In this document: positions 59,593 through 60,000 of the stretch, in pieces | Numbering within the stretch: position 1 is the first letter of the stretch | How the letters are laid out: each line of letters starts with the position of its first letter | DNA from: Membranipora membranacea | Taxonomy: Eukaryota; Bryozoa; Gymnolaemata; Cheilostomatida; Membraniporidae | Assembly: GCA_914767715.1 (NCBI GenBank) | Contig: OU612069.1 | Span: forward strand, 6,202,001 to 6,262,000 | Reading direction: 5' to 3' | DNA: 60,000 nt | Notes under the pieces: generated by a model | Database searches by the model: none | What the model saw: only the letters and a program-made list of their open reading frames with translations | Told to the model about the DNA's origin: nothing | Made by a program: the position numbers and the translations under genes

Positions 59593-60000
<408 letters not shown>

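Overview
This window looks like nuclear DNA from an invertebrate animal. It is AT-rich, its genes are split by spliceosomal introns, and most of it is decayed transposable-element sequence. The last 400 bases hold the first coding exon of a Smad of the Smad1/5 type, a family found only in Metazoa. The species cannot be named from the sequence. I see no operon, bacterial gene, CRISPR array or intact tRNA/rRNA gene.

Layout. (1) 1-24 kb: a leucine-rich-repeat (LRR) gene on the minus strand. It starts near 24023 and runs off the left edge. Four coding exons can be spliced with consistent phases (24023-23909, 23624-23399, 14726-14586, 1386-1246). The last two are both 141 nt and phase 2-2, and they lie in two collinear, diverged copies of a large exon-plus-intron duplication. 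The introns carry LINE reverse-transcriptase (RT) fragments, a broken spliced piggyBac transposase gene (3801-6536) and a near-perfect 54-bp foldback (22305-22418). (2) 24-34 kb: no gene. It holds an irregular array of about 0.9-1.5 kb repeats with short inverted-repeat modules and tRNA-like pieces. (3) 34.4-43.9 kb: a composite tandem duplication P-X-P-X-Y-X-Y with units of 2.2-2.7 kb, hexanucleotide tracts, foldback elements and duplicated open frames of unknown nature. (4) 45.8-48.5 kb: a complete three-exon phosphopantothenoylcysteine decarboxylase gene (PPCDC, coenzyme A synthesis) on the minus strand. Its introns carry a pogo-like helix-turn-helix remnant, an 18-bp minisatellite and tRNA-like sequences. 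(5) 49.35-53.2 kb: a 5'-truncated LINE with an open RT frame, split by a 2434-bp TGT...ACA insertion that looks like a solo LTR with a 4-bp target duplication. (6) 53.2-59.6 kb: no recognisable coding sequence; probably upstream or 5' intron sequence of the Smad gene, ending in a MITE. (7) 59.6-60 kb: the Smad1/5-type first coding exon on the plus strand.

The three host genes (LRR protein, PPCDC, Smad) have no obvious functional link. I did not find a convincing new biological system. The most informative signals are structural: the LRR exon/intron duplication and the transposon insertion order it records, the nested LTR-in-LINE insertion, the composite tandem duplication with microhomology at its junctions, and several foldback elements near or inside genes.
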